A stretch of DNA of 64,000 bases from Haemophilus haemolyticus (GCF_003493605.1 NZ_QQKA01000001.1:186001-250000), one strand, 5' to 3'; shown: positions 10,271 through 19,065, counted from the stretch's first letter. Program-made: numbers and translations. Notes: generated by a model from the sequence alone, not told the origin.

Positions 10271-10594
10271 CTAATTTAATTCTTTATACATCTCACAACC
10301 TTGTTGAACGCCATTATCACAAGCCTTGCCAAACCATTCTTTGGCTAAAGCTTTATTTACTTGAACACCTTTTCCTAAAATATATGATAATCCCAATATA
10401 AATTGAGCCTGTGCATCTCCCTGCTTCGCCAAAGGCAACTAAAGTTTAAAGGCAGTTTGATAATCGCCCCTCGTCGTGGCTTCAACGCCTTGTTGGAATT
10501 GCTGCTCAGGTGTATCTGCCCAAGCAGTAGAATGAAAAGAAGCAAGTGAAAAGCCTAGAATGGCAGTAGTGATAAGTGTTTTTGGAAGTTTCAT
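10271..10594 (-). pseudogene. Small Sel1 protein gene broken by one in-frame stop
   Basis: Reading from the ATG at 10594 gives a signal peptide (M-K-L-P-K-T-L-I, ending A-W-A near residue 26) and a Sel1-like start. Codon 52, at 10439-10441, is TAG. The same frame then continues for 55 codons with clear Sel1 sequence (Q-A-Q-F-I-L-G-L-S-Y then G-K-G-V-Q-V-N-K-A) to a normal stop. The context F-K-L-stop-L-P-L-A-K-Q-G fits a tryptophan codon TGG changed to TAG. No other damage is visible, so the break looks recent. It ends 11 bases before the next Sel1 gene and may have shared its transcript. Confidence 0.8.
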
Positions 10595-10697
10595 AGAAAT
10601 TAGTCCTTTATTTTTGTAAAAAATTATAAAACAAACTATTGTTTAGTTGATAATATTGATTACACTGCCTGTAAAAAGGGCAAGGAATAATATAATT

Positions 10698-11234
10698 TTA
10701 AATGCGTGCCACATCAAATTTACTTAAATCAATACGATCTTCTGTGCCATAAAAAATAGCAAGAGCATGGCGTAACGTTTCAGCTCGTTTTGGTAAACCT
10801 TTTTCCGCGTAGATTTTCACTTGCTCATACACAGCTTGTTTAAAAGGCTGTGTATCGCCCGGATTGCCATTCAAATTATCCGTACTGGCAAAATAACGGA
10901 AACCTGCCGCTGTTGCTAAAATCCACTCTAATGCTTGCGGTTTAACTTCAACTTTTTCAAAGTCACGCTGGCGTTCTTCAGAACGTCCATCTGGCTCATA
11001 CCAATAACCAAAATCTTCTAGTTTACGGCGTTCTTTGCCTGCAACTAACCAATGGGCAATTTCGTGCAATGCACTGCTGTAAAATCCTCGCGCAAAATAA
11101 ATCGCGTTATAAGGCACTTCATCATTTGCGGGTAAATAAATGGGCTCATCACCGCCTTTGACTAAGCGAGTATTGTATTCTTCTTCAAAACATTGATTAA
11201 AAATTGCAATAATATCTTCTAATTTATGTTCCAT
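10698..11234 (-). CDS. epmC: Elongation factor P hydroxylase EpmC (YfcM)
   Basis: The 178-residue protein is full length for the YfcM/EpmC family, which hydroxylates the beta-lysyl-lysine of EF-P in the last step of its modification. The metal-binding histidines lie in A-L-H-E-I-A-H-W near residue 55. The family-typical Y-W-Y-E-P-D-G-R block lies near 77. It stands 32 bases after dinB on the same strand. I recognise the family from sequence; activity has not been examined here. Confidence 0.85.
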   Translation of the reverse strand: MEHKLEDIIAIFNQCFEEEYNTRLVKGGDEPIYLPANDEVPYNAIYFARGFYSSALHEIAHWLVAGKERRKLEDFGYWYEPDGRSEERQRDFEKVEVKPQALEWILATAAGFRYFASTDNLNGNPGDTQPFKQAVYEQVKIYAEKGLPKRAETLRHALAIFYGTEDRIDLSKFDVARI

Positions 11235-11266
11235 GGTATCGACTCCTAAAAAACCGCGAGATTATA

Positions 11267-12334
11267 TCACCAGAGGCTCATTTGTTCTTGTTTATTTTCT
11301 TCAGGTAAATTGACATGTAACCCAATCAAACGAATCGATCGCCCTTTTGCTCGCATAAAAATTTGGGGAAGTAATTGCTGAAAACTCTCCAAAGAAAGTG
11401 GCAAACCTGTTTTTTCTAAAGTGGTTACTTGAAAATCTTCAAATTTAAGTTTCACGCCGATTTTACGAAATGCAGATAACGGTATATTAGAACTAACACG
11501 TTCAAGGCGACGAATTAGCTCTTGATAAAGATTATTTAATAAAGCTAAAGCTTGCTCAACTGTGTGAATGTTCTCAATCAACGTCTGTTCTACGCCGACT
11601 GATTTACGTTCACGGTGGGCTTGTACTTCACGATCATCAATGCCATGACTAAAGTCCCAAATACGTTTACCCGCTTTACCAAATTGATTTAATAAGACGA
11701 TTTGATCAAAGTTTTGAATGTCAGCACAAGTTTCTAATCCCATATCAAGTAATCGTTGTGATGTTACTTTACCCACACCAGGAATTTTATTTAAAGATAA
11801 GGTTTTAATAAATTCACTGGCTTCGTTCGGTTTAATCACAAATTGCCCATTAGGTTTATTCATATCCGAGGCGATTTTGGCAAGGAATTTTAAAGGCGCC
11901 ACACCTGCCGAGGCAGTTAAATTCAACTCATCAAAAATGGCTTGGCGGATTTCTTGTGCGATCCAAGTAGCTGAGCCAGAACATTTTTGGCAGTGCGTAA
12001 CATCTAAATAAGCTTCATCTAAAGAAAGTGGTTCAATAATATCGGTGTAACGCTGGAAGATTTGATGAATTTGTGCTGAGACTTGTTTATACAACGCCAT
12101 ATTCACAGGCACAAGAACTAGATTAGGACACTTTTTTATGGCTTGAGCCGTTGGCATTGCACTATGTAAACCAAATTTTCTCGCCTCATAATTACAAGTT
12201 GTTAATACACCTCGTTGACGAGAAGAACCACCTACAGCAACAGGCTTTCCCTGTAAATTAGGATTTTCACGAATCTCAATTGATGCGTAAAAACAATCCA
12301 TATCAATGTGAATAATTTTTTTATCTTGTAGCAT
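11267..12334 (-). CDS. dinB: DNA polymerase IV
   Basis: DinB is a Y-family lesion-bypass polymerase. The catalytic acid motif M-D-C-F-Y-A-S-I-E lies at residues 12-20 and the second motif S-L-D-E-A-Y-L-D near 103. A helix-hairpin-helix block K-I-P-G-V-G-K-V-T lies near 185. The 355-residue length is normal, and the C-terminal E-Q-M-S-L-W resembles a clamp-binding tail. The promoter upstream carries a LexA-like box over its -10 element, which would give SOS control. Confidence 0.94.
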   Translation of the reverse strand: MLQDKKIIHIDMDCFYASIEIRENPNLQGKPVAVGGSSRQRGVLTTCNYEARKFGLHSAMPTAQAIKKCPNLVLVPVNMALYKQVSAQIHQIFQRYTDIIEPLSLDEAYLDVTHCQKCSGSATWIAQEIRQAIFDELNLTASAGVAPLKFLAKIASDMNKPNGQFVIKPNEASEFIKTLSLNKIPGVGKVTSQRLLDMGLETCADIQNFDQIVLLNQFGKAGKRIWDFSHGIDDREVQAHRERKSVGVEQTLIENIHTVEQALALLNNLYQELIRRLERVSSNIPLSAFRKIGVKLKFEDFQVTTLEKTGLPLSLESFQQLLPQIFMRAKGRSIRLIGLHVNLPEENKQEQMSLW

Positions 12335-12379
12335 AAAAAAGTGCGGTTAAATATTTTCTAATATTAATCAAGCAAACAA

Positions 12380-12415
12380 CTGTTTAAATATACACTTAAA
12401 TTAATATCCTTGCAA
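12380..12415 (-). promoter_or_regulatory. dinB promoter with LexA-like box
   Basis: On the minus strand TTGCAA (12410-12415) and TATATT (12387-12392) stand 17 bases apart. The -10 element is covered by a box of the form CTGT-N8-ACAC (12380-12395), one base away from the enterobacterial LexA site CTGT-N8-ACAG. The box lies 46 bases before the dinB start. A 17-base match to this sequence recurs before the CYTH gene at 46820-46836. Confidence 0.55.
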
Positions 12416-12507
12416 TTTAACCTTTTATAAATGCCCTTTAAAGCAGCAATTCAATCAATCTCAACTTTCCCTACCTTTCTTTTTTTGTTAGACTAACACG
12501 CAATTTT

Positions 12508-12873
12508 GGGGCTGATTCAGGATTCGACGGGATTAGCGAAGCCCAAGGTGCACGTCGAGGTGCGGTAGGCCTCGTAAATAAACCGCAAAAAAATAGTCGC
12601 AAACGACGAACAATACGCTTTAGCAGCTTAATAACCTGCATTTAGCCTTCGCGCCCCAGCTTCCGCTCGTAAGACGGGGATAACGCGGAGTCAAACCAAA
12701 ACGAGATCGTGTGGAAGTCGCCGTTTGAGGATCGAAGCACTAAATTGAATCAAACTAGCTTAAGTTTAGCGTGTCTGTCCGCATGCTTAAGTGAAATTAA
12801 AGACGAGACTAAACGTGTAGTACTGAAGGTAGAGTAATTTCGGACGGGGGTTCAACTCCCCCCAGCTCCACCA
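12508..12873 (+). ncRNA. ssrA: Transfer-messenger RNA
   Basis: The 366-nucleotide sequence begins GGGGCTGATTCAGGATTCGA and ends ...CAGCTCCACCA, so the acceptor stem and CCA end are encoded. The tag reading frame starts with GCA at 12599 and gives A-N-D-E-Q-Y-A-L-A-A followed by TAA at 12629-12631. The tRNA-like 3' end (T-arm GTTCAACTC) is intact. tmRNA frees stalled ribosomes and marks the unfinished protein for proteolysis. The 3' ends of ssrA genes are frequent integration sites; here the nickel block follows directly with no integrase gene. Confidence 0.97.
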
Positions 12874-12886
12874 AACAAAAAAAACT

Positions 12887-12917
12887 AAAGCCTTGATTAT
12901 CAAGGCTTTAATTTTAT
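12887..12917 (+). terminator. Terminator of ssrA, usable from both sides
   Basis: A 10-base perfect stem AAAGCCTTGA / TCAAGGCTTT (12887-12909, 3-base loop) is followed by AATTTTATTT on the plus strand. The minus strand has A-rich then T-rich flanks, so the hairpin can also end hypE transcription, which stops at 12925. Confidence 0.85.
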
Positions 12918-12924
12918 TTAATCA

Positions 12925-13938
12925 TTAACAAATTCTTGGTAATGGTTCATTTGTTGGTAAATCTAACAATCGACTTTGTCCAAAAATGCCTACTAAACGC
13001 ACTTTTTTATCGGTTGTCACTTCACCAATCACAGCCGCATTTTCACCTAATGGATGACAACGAAGTGCGGTCAAAATTTCTGGTGTTTTTTCAGCTGAAG
13101 CAACGATAACAAGCTTGCCTTCATTAGCGAAGTTTAATGCTTCAAGACCAAGTAATTCACAAATTCCTCGCACTTCTTGGCGAATTGGTAAGGCTTGTTC
13201 ATCAATATTAATCCCTAGCTGTTGTGCCTGTGCAAATTCATGCAAAACAGCATTGACTCCCCCACGGGTCGCATCTCGAACTGCTTTCACACCATCTACT
13301 TCGCGTAAATTTTCAATCAATGGATAAAGCACGGCGCAATCACTGTGAAGATCCGTTTGGATACCCAATTTTTCTCGTAAATTTAAAATTGTTGCGCCAT
13401 GATCCCCAATAGTGCCGCTAACAATGATTTTATCGCCAGCCTGAATGTTATGAACACCCCAATCCAAATTTTGAGGAATAACTCCAATTCCACTGGTATT
13501 GATAAAAATCTTATCCACTGCGCCTTTTTGTACCACTTTTGTATCGCCGGTAACCACCTGAATGCCCGCAGCTTTTGCGGTTTCAGCCATTGATTGAATA
13601 ATTGCTTTAAGATCCGCAAGCGGCAAGCCTTCCTCCAAAATAAAGCCACAGGATAAGTATTTTGGCATCGCACCGCACACCGCCACATCATTTGCAGTGC
13701 CGCACACTGCTAATTTCCCGATGTTACCACCAGGGAAAAAAATGGGATCAATCACAAAACTATCCGTGCTAAATGACAGTGTTTCGCCTTGCTTTGCTAA
13801 TTCGGTTAATGGAATTCTTGCCTGATCTTCCCCTTGCGCCAAAATTGGATTGGCAAAGGCTTCAACAAAATAATCTTGGATCAATTTCTGCATGGCAGCA
13901 CCGCCATTACCGTGCGCCATTGTGATAAATTCGCTCAT
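12925..13938 (-). CDS. hypE: Hydrogenase maturation protein HypE
   Basis: HypE works with HypF to make the cyanide ligands of the [NiFe]-hydrogenase iron. HypF carbamoylates the C-terminal cysteine, and HypE dehydrates it to a thiocyanate. The protein (337 residues from M-S-E-F-I-T-M) has the AIR-synthase fold, with H-G-N-G-G-A near the N-terminus and D-A-T-R-G-G near 230. It ends in the required P-R-I-C tail. The start follows GGAGAG inside the hypD end, one base after the hypD stop. No hypF is in this window, so its partner must be elsewhere or missing. Confidence 0.93.
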   Translation of the reverse strand: MSEFITMAHGNGGAAMQKLIQDYFVEAFANPILAQGEDQARIPLTELAKQGETLSFSTDSFVIDPIFFPGGNIGKLAVCGTANDVAVCGAMPKYLSCGFILEEGLPLADLKAIIQSMAETAKAAGIQVVTGDTKVVQKGAVDKIFINTSGIGVIPQNLDWGVHNIQAGDKIIVSGTIGDHGATILNLREKLGIQTDLHSDCAVLYPLIENLREVDGVKAVRDATRGGVNAVLHEFAQAQQLGINIDEQALPIRQEVRGICELLGLEALNFANEGKLVIVASAEKTPEILTALRCHPLGENAAVIGEVTTDKKVRLVGIFGQSRLLDLPTNEPLPRIC

Positions 13939-13939
13939 T

Positions 13940-15052
13940 TTATTCTCTCCGATATTGATAATAGGCTGCACATGCACCTTCGGAAGAAACCATTAATGCG
14001 CCATAAGCATTATCTGGATTACAACCTGTGCCAAATAATGGGCAATCAGATGGTTTACAACGCCCAGTCAAGACATCGCCGCAACGAGAATTAGGATCAT
14101 CCGCCACCTGTTGCGCTTGGCTTTGGAAATAAATTTCGGCATCAAATTCACGATAAGCATCTGTCAATTCCACGCCTGATTGTTCAATTTCTCCCAAGCC
14201 ACGCCATTCACTGCTTGCTTTAAGCTGGAATACTTCTTGCATTGAACGTTGGGCTAAAGCATTTCCGTGATCATCAACAATGCGTTTATATTGATTTTCG
14301 ATTTCACAACGGCCATCAACAAATTGCTGCACTAACATCACAATCGCCTGCAAAATATCTAAAGGTTCAAAACCTGTAATCACAAAAGGTTTGTGATATT
14401 TATCGACAATCCCTTGATAAGGCGATGAACCAATCACCATACTCACATGCCCTGGCGCAAGAAAACCATCAATTTTGACTTGATCTTGTGCTAGCAAGCT
14501 ATGTAACGTTGGAATAATTGTGATGTTTTGGCAAACAATCCAGAAATTTTTTGTTCCTAGTTTTTTGGCTTGTTGAAGCGTCACTGCTGTGCTCGGCATC
14601 GTCGTTTCAAATCCTAAGGAAAAAAAGACGACTTTTTTATTCGGATTATTTTGTGCAATATTCAATGCATCCAAAGGAGAATACACAATGCGAACATCTG
14701 CGCCTTTCGCTTTTGCTTCTAAAAGCGAACCTTTGCGACCTTTCACCCGCATTGCATCACCAAAGGTACAGAAAATAACATCTGGTTTTAGTGCAATTTC
14801 AATACAAACATCAATACGTCCCATCGGAAGCACACAGACAGGACAACCTGGGCCATGAATAAATTCGATACTTTTTGGCAATAGCCGATCCAATCCAAAT
14901 TTAAAAATCGTATGGGTATGCCCGCCACATACTTCCATTAAATACAATGGATTCTGCGCCGTAAAGTGCGGCATTTTTTCCATCAATTTTTCAAGTTGCG
15001 CCACTAAACTACGGGCAAGTTCAGGATCGCGAAATTCATCAACAAATCGCAT
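13940..15052 (-). CDS. hypD: Hydrogenase maturation protein HypD
   Basis: HypD is the iron-sulphur scaffold on which, together with HypC, the Fe(CN)2CO unit is built. The 370-residue protein is full length and keeps the family motifs. These are C-G-G-H-T-H near residue 43, G-P-G-C-P-V-C near 69, G-F-E-T-T near 150, and a C-terminal cysteine set (S-R-C-G-D, G-R-C-K-P-S-D-C, G-T-G-C) near 322-345 for the [4Fe-4S] cluster. All key cysteines look intact, so the gene is probably functional. HypC, its direct partner, is not encoded nearby. Confidence 0.94.
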   Translation of the reverse strand: MRFVDEFRDPELARSLVAQLEKLMEKMPHFTAQNPLYLMEVCGGHTHTIFKFGLDRLLPKSIEFIHGPGCPVCVLPMGRIDVCIEIALKPDVIFCTFGDAMRVKGRKGSLLEAKAKGADVRIVYSPLDALNIAQNNPNKKVVFFSLGFETTMPSTAVTLQQAKKLGTKNFWIVCQNITIIPTLHSLLAQDQVKIDGFLAPGHVSMVIGSSPYQGIVDKYHKPFVITGFEPLDILQAIVMLVQQFVDGRCEIENQYKRIVDDHGNALAQRSMQEVFQLKASSEWRGLGEIEQSGVELTDAYREFDAEIYFQSQAQQVADDPNSRCGDVLTGRCKPSDCPLFGTGCNPDNAYGALMVSSEGACAAYYQYRRE

Positions 15053-15055
15053 CGA

Positions 15056-15865
15056 TTATCCTTGTTTACGTTGTTGTTCTAGCCAATTTAACCACTCACT
15101 GAGACCTTGTTCTGTGGTAGCGGAAAGTTGAATCACTTCAATATTCGGATTCACACGTTTTGCATTAGCAATGCATTGTTCTACATCAAATTTCAAGTAA
15201 GGTAATAAATCCACTTTATTTAAAATCATTAAACTTGATGCGGCAAACATATGCGGGTATTTAAGCGGTTTATCTTCGCCTTCTGTCACTGATAAAATCA
15301 CCACTTTCGCTTTTTCACCCAGATCAAATTCAGATGGACAAACTAAATTTCCCACATTTTCGATAAACATAATACTGTCAGCTTGAGGTCTTAATTTTAC
15401 CATTGCTTCGCTAATCATTTGTGCATCCAAGTGGCAGCCTTTGCCTGTATTTACTTGAATAGCCGGCACGCCAGTAGCACGAATACGATCTGCATCATTT
15501 TCAGTTTGTTGATCGCCTTCGATTACATAACAAGTGCGGTCATTTTTGAGGGCATTTAGCGTCGTCGTTAAAAGTGTGGTTTTGCCTGAACCCGGACTCG
15601 ATACAAGATTCAAAGCTAAAATATGTTGTTTCGCAAAGAATGCTCGGTTGTGATCCGCGAGTTGATTATTTTTTCCAAGAACATCTTGTTCGATTTTTAA
15701 CAAACGTTTTTGAGTATCGTCTGAATCGACTGGTTTATTGAAATGAAATGTTGAATGTGAAAAGTTTGGCGTACCTGATTGATGACTTCCTTGATCATCA
15801 TGAGTATGAGGTAATTCACCAATACGGACTTGCTCTGGATGTCCGCAGCCACAGGTTGTACACAT
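15056..15865 (-). CDS. hypB: Hydrogenase nickel incorporation GTPase HypB
   Basis: HypB is a GTPase that, with HypA, delivers nickel to the hydrogenase active site. The protein begins with the nickel-binding C-T-T-C-G-C-G motif, followed by a modest histidine stretch (five His between about residues 19 and 46). The P-loop S-S-P-G-S-G-K-T-T lies near 84, and the N-K-V-D-L-L-P base-recognition motif near 213. The start follows CGGAGGA. It is separated from nikO by 147 bases that carry an FNR-like promoter, so hypBDE can be transcribed independently of the nickel transporter. Confidence 0.94.
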   Translation of the reverse strand: MCTTCGCGHPEQVRIGELPHTHDDQGSHQSGTPNFSHSTFHFNKPVDSDDTQKRLLKIEQDVLGKNNQLADHNRAFFAKQHILALNLVSSPGSGKTTLLTTTLNALKNDRTCYVIEGDQQTENDADRIRATGVPAIQVNTGKGCHLDAQMISEAMVKLRPQADSIMFIENVGNLVCPSEFDLGEKAKVVILSVTEGEDKPLKYPHMFAASSLMILNKVDLLPYLKFDVEQCIANAKRVNPNIEVIQLSATTEQGLSEWLNWLEQQRKQG

Positions 15866-15968
15866 AAATCCTCCGTTTTAATGTGATTATTTGGGCTGAG
15901 ATTTCAAACTGACTTTCAACAGAAATGATGTTTAAAACACTCAAAACCCTTAGCTTTGTCAACAAATT

Positions 15969-16016
15969 TGCAACAAGCATAGCACAATCAAAATTCGGCT
16001 TTTTGATGAAGATCAT
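15969..16016 (-). promoter_or_regulatory. FNR-like promoter of hypBDE
   Basis: A dyad ATGAT-N4-ATCAA on the minus strand (16003-16016) differs by one base from the FNR/Anr consensus TTGAT-N4-ATCAA. An extended -10 element TGCTATGCT (TATGCT at 15976-15981) lies downstream. With a start near 15969, the dyad is centred about 40.5 bases upstream, the classic class II FNR position. A second possible -35 TTGACA lies further downstream. The 5' untranslated region would be about 100 bases. Confidence 0.55.
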
Positions 16017-16630
16017 AAACTAATAATTTCTGTGGCTAATTCGTTAATAAATCCATGATGATGGGATGAAATCAAAATGGGTAAGGAAAGTTCTCGCAAA
16101 AGTGCGGTCAATTTTTCAGTATTTTTTCGATCTAATCCATTGGTGGGTTCATCTAATAATAAGATTTTTGGTTGCATCGCTAAAACACCTGCAAGTGCGG
16201 TGAAATTTTTCTCACCACCAGATAAGGTATGTACCATACGATCTTTTAAACGTGTAATACCAAGACGTTCTAATTGCTGTTCTGCAATATGATACGCCTG
16301 CTCTATAGGCACGTTTTGATTTAATGGACCAAAGGCAATATCATCTAATACTGTTGGGCCAAAAAGTTGATCATCGGCATTTTGAAAACAAATACCAATC
16401 GTGCCACGAAACGGTGCAAAATCTTTTTCTTCACGACAAACTTGGCCAAATAGTTTAATTTCACCTTTGGTTACAGGAACAAATCCCAACAAAGCAAGCA
16501 GTAAAGTGGTTTTTCCTGATCCAATTTCCCCTTGTACGAAAAGGCGTTTTTGACCTTCCAAGGTAAAACTCAAATCTTGAATAATTGCTCTACCATTGCG
16601 TTCTATACAAAGATTATTTACAGCTAACAT
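16013..16630 (-). CDS. nikO: Nickel ABC/ECF transporter ATP-binding protein NikO
   Basis: This is the ATPase of the nickel importer. The 205-residue protein has Walker A G-E-I-G-S-G-K-T-T near residue 34, the Q-loop region I-C-F-Q-N near 81, the signature L-S-G-G-E near 131, and Walker B K-I-L-L-L-D-E-P-T near 151. It follows nikQ after one base. The start M-L-A-V-N-N is chosen over a longer frame because it fits the family and has AGAG upstream. Two uptake signals lie inside the gene. Confidence 0.92.
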   Translation of the reverse strand: MLAVNNLCIERNGRAIIQDLSFTLEGQKRLFVQGEIGSGKTTLLLALLGFVPVTKGEIKLFGQVCREEKDFAPFRGTIGICFQNADDQLFGPTVLDDIAFGPLNQNVPIEQAYHIAEQQLERLGITRLKDRMVHTLSGGEKNFTALAGVLAMQPKILLLDEPTNGLDRKNTEKLTALLRELSLPILISSHHHGFINELATEIISL

Positions 16631-16631
16631 G

Positions 16632-17264
16632 TTATTTTTCTCTCTTTTTTCCGAACTGAAAACCACGACATTTTAAAGCCATTTGTGCCGTTTCGGCTTT
16701 CAGCAGGGCATGAATCAATAATAAAGCGACACTTTGAGCCGTCACATAAAGGGTTCGGCGATTAAGCCCAGGACGAAATCCACGAGCGCGCATGGCAATA
16801 TCCATTTTTTGACGCAATTCGCCAAGCAGTGCAATGTAACGTATAGTCAGCACAAAAAGTTGAATTAATTTTTCTGGTAAAGGCAATTTACCAATAGCTT
16901 GAACAAGCACCGCATCATTAATATTCCACAAAAAAAGCCAAAGTGAAATCAACAATAAATGAGTCCGCAAACTCAATTTTTCTGCTAATTCTATACCTTG
17001 AAAATTGAGTTCAATGCCATTTTCTCCAATTTTCCAACTTAATGTCGCCCACATTAAAGCAATAAAAATGATTAAAGCAAACCAACGTTTAAGGTAAGGC
17101 AAAAAAGATTTTTGACTGAACTGCAGTGAAATAAAAAAGAGAGAAACAGCAAGCACATTAAGGGGAATAAGCCAAGTGAGATCACTCAATCCACTGATGA
17201 TTAGCCCCCAGATAAACAGATAAACCAACCTAAAGTGCGGTTGAAACAAGCAGTGAATTTTCAT
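16632..17264 (-). CDS. nikQ: Nickel transporter transmembrane protein NikQ
   Basis: This is the CbiQ/EcfT-type membrane subunit that couples the ATPase to the substrate-binding NikM. The 210-residue protein has about five hydrophobic segments. It carries the cytoplasmic coupling motif A-M-R-A-R-G-F near residue 157, and a second related block K-C-R-G-F near 200. It overlaps the nikM stop by one base (TAATG), so translation is coupled. Confidence 0.9.
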   Translation of the reverse strand: MKIHCLFQPHFRLVYLFIWGLIISGLSDLTWLIPLNVLAVSLFFISLQFSQKSFLPYLKRWFALIIFIALMWATLSWKIGENGIELNFQGIELAEKLSLRTHLLLISLWLFLWNINDAVLVQAIGKLPLPEKLIQLFVLTIRYIALLGELRQKMDIAMRARGFRPGLNRRTLYVTAQSVALLLIHALLKAETAQMALKCRGFQFGKKREK

Positions 17265-17884
17265 TAAGAGACATTCTCGGTACGATTCATGACTTCAGGA
17301 TACATTTTACCAAGCAAGGTAATCACTCCTACGCTGATAATACTATCCAAAATAAATACCGGAATATGAGAGACTAGCAAGAGCCAAACAAGATTCAGAT
17401 AACTTTTTCCACCATCTAACATCAGCACAAAAGAAGCAAGCGCCCCTGCTCCGCCAACGCCAATAACGCCAGCACCAATACCGACTAATAAGCGATCTCT
17501 TAAAGCCATGTTCGGTTGTAAACGAGAACGGAAAAGATAATGAGCAATCACCGCTGGCGTTGCCATCACGCAAAGATTAACACCTAACACTGCAAATCCG
17601 CCAAAAGAAAAGAAGATGACTTGCAATAAAAGTGCAATGAGGAATGCAGGAAAAACAGCCCACCCAAGAAATAAACCAGCCATTCCATTTAAAATTAAAT
17701 GCACGCTACCAATTCCTACAGGTACATGAATGGTTCCTGCCACAAAAAATGCAGCCGCAAAAAGTGCGGTGAGCGGTAAACGTTCTGATTCTAAACGACG
17801 TAACCCCACGGCAATGCCAGCAACAGCAAGCACTGCGCCAGCTAATAAAATAGGCGTATGTAACACGCCTTCAGATAAATGCAT
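17264..17884 (-). CDS. nikM: Nickel transporter substrate-binding membrane protein NikM
   Basis: NikM (CbiM family) binds the metal at its extreme N-terminus. The start M-H-L-S-E-G has the histidine at position 2 that is essential in the family, so the ATG at 17884 is fixed. The 206-residue protein has six hydrophobic segments and the family block I-H-V-P-V-G-I-G-S-V-H near 52. It overlaps both neighbours as TAATG. Nickel specificity, rather than cobalt, is inferred from the linked nikK, nikL and nimR genes. Confidence 0.92.
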   Translation of the reverse strand: MHLSEGVLHTPILLAGAVLAVAGIAVGLRRLESERLPLTALFAAAFFVAGTIHVPVGIGSVHLILNGMAGLFLGWAVFPAFLIALLLQVIFFSFGGFAVLGVNLCVMATPAVIAHYLFRSRLQPNMALRDRLLVGIGAGVIGVGGAGALASFVLMLDGGKSYLNLVWLLLVSHIPVFILDSIISVGVITLLGKMYPEVMNRTENVS

Positions 17885-18369
17885 TAAATACGTCCTTGTT
17901 TAATTTTACGCGCATTACGTAAAGCAATAAGTCCAGCAATACCAACGATATAACCGATTCCGCCTAAAATATCATGCAAATAAATTTTATCTTTTAAATG
18001 CGCAATATCTTCACGAAGAAGCATTAAATCTGCACCGCTTTGATTTTCGGCAGATGTATGAGCGGCAACCACTGACGCACGGTGTCCTTCATCGCCTTCC
18101 ACCACAACTTTTAAGGTTGTATGTGGCACATCAGCAATCGAAAGCTTAAATGCACCTTGGCGGTCTGTTTTTCCAGTTAAAACAGGATCAGAAACACCTG
18201 ATCGGAAAACTTCTAAATAAGTTTCAGCTGCTGGGGTCATATCAGAATAATAGGATTTACCAGAGAGTGTTTGCCCATCATATTGGGCAAACACATAAAG
18301 CGCGTGGGCATAAGCATTCGGGAGATAGCAAGCCGCAAAAAGTGCGGTTAAAAAAACAATTTTCTTCAT
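17884..18369 (-). CDS. nikL: Nickel transporter accessory protein NikL
   Basis: The 161-residue protein has a signal peptide (about 1-21, ending A-Y-A), an extracytoplasmic beta-rich domain with early histidine (A-H-A-L-Y-V-F), and one C-terminal membrane segment (about 132-150). This is the layout of NikL, which assists NikM in nickel transport. It lies 12 bases after nikK and overlaps nikM by one base. Confidence 0.85.
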   Translation of the reverse strand: MKKIVFLTALFAACYLPNAYAHALYVFAQYDGQTLSGKSYYSDMTPAAETYLEVFRSGVSDPVLTGKTDRQGAFKLSIADVPHTTLKVVVEGDEGHRASVVAAHTSAENQSGADLMLLREDIAHLKDKIYLHDILGGIGYIVGIAGLIALRNARKIKQGRI

Positions 18370-18381
18370 CCCAAATCCATA

Positions 18382-19065
18382 TTATTGCGCATCAAAAGTT
18401 AACATATATTCTACAGAGCGACGATCGTAATCCGCATTATTAGTTACTTTTTCCTCAAACTCTGCCCATACTTTGTTGAAACCTTTAGTTGGCGTAAATT
18501 GAGCGATACCTTTTTCATTAGTTAAATTGAACGGAGCATCTTCACTCACGCCCACTTTAATGCCTTGAACTGGTTTGCCATTATGTAACACAAGGATAGA
18601 AAGTGGTTTGTTCGCTTGTGCTTTTTCTTGAGGAATCAATTCGTAAGCTTGTTGATGAGATTTGAAAGATTCAGCATCCCATTTCAAAATCGCTTTACCA
18701 AATTTAACAGGATTGGTACTAAATTCTGCTGTTGGTTCTTCACGTTTTGTTTTTTCAACGTATTTACCGCTTGGTAATTTTGACCATACGCCATTATCGA
18801 AATGAACGAATACTAAATCTGATTTAGGCATAAGATAGGCTTCGCCATTTCTGAATTGGTAATCAACGGCAGTTAATTTTCCTTGCGCATTTAAGGCTTG
18901 GATAGATTTAAGTTTAGATTCTGGATAGGTTTCAGTTTGTTCATGTCCAAATTTCACCACGTATTCACCTTTAGCTGAAGCAGGTTCAAGCCAAACATTG
19001 TGAGCGTTAGCAACAGACATACCTAAAAGTGCGGTTAATCCCACTGCGATTTTTTTTAATTCCAT
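18382..19065 (-). CDS. nikK: Nickel uptake periplasmic protein NikK (DUF4198)
   Basis: The 227-residue protein begins M-E-L-K-K-I-A-V-G-L with a signal peptide ending A-N-A-H near residue 21. This leaves an N-terminal histidine (H-N-V-W-L-E-P) typical of DUF4198 metal-uptake proteins. It is the first gene of the nik operon. The start is supported by CAAGGAG just upstream; the longer frame begins upstream of the MerR-type promoter and is not plausible. Confidence 0.85.
   Translation of the reverse strand: MELKKIAVGLTALLGMSVANAHNVWLEPASAKGEYVVKFGHEQTETYPESKLKSIQALNAQGKLTAVDYQFRNGEAYLMPKSDLVFVHFDNGVWSKLPSGKYVEKTKREEPTAEFSTNPVKFGKAILKWDAESFKSHQQAYELIPQEKAQANKPLSILVLHNGKPVQGIKVGVSEDAPFNLTNEKGIAQFTPTKGFNKVWAEFEEKVTNNADYDRRSVEYMLTFDAQ

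Noticed and set aside
12840..12925. Attachment site or integrated element at the ssrA 3' end
   Set aside because: I found no integrase gene and no second copy of the ssrA 3' sequence within the window.
15816..16016. 66-residue minus-strand frame in the nikO-hypB gap
   Set aside because: It covers the FNR-like site and promoter, has no ribosome site and shows no recognisable protein sequence.
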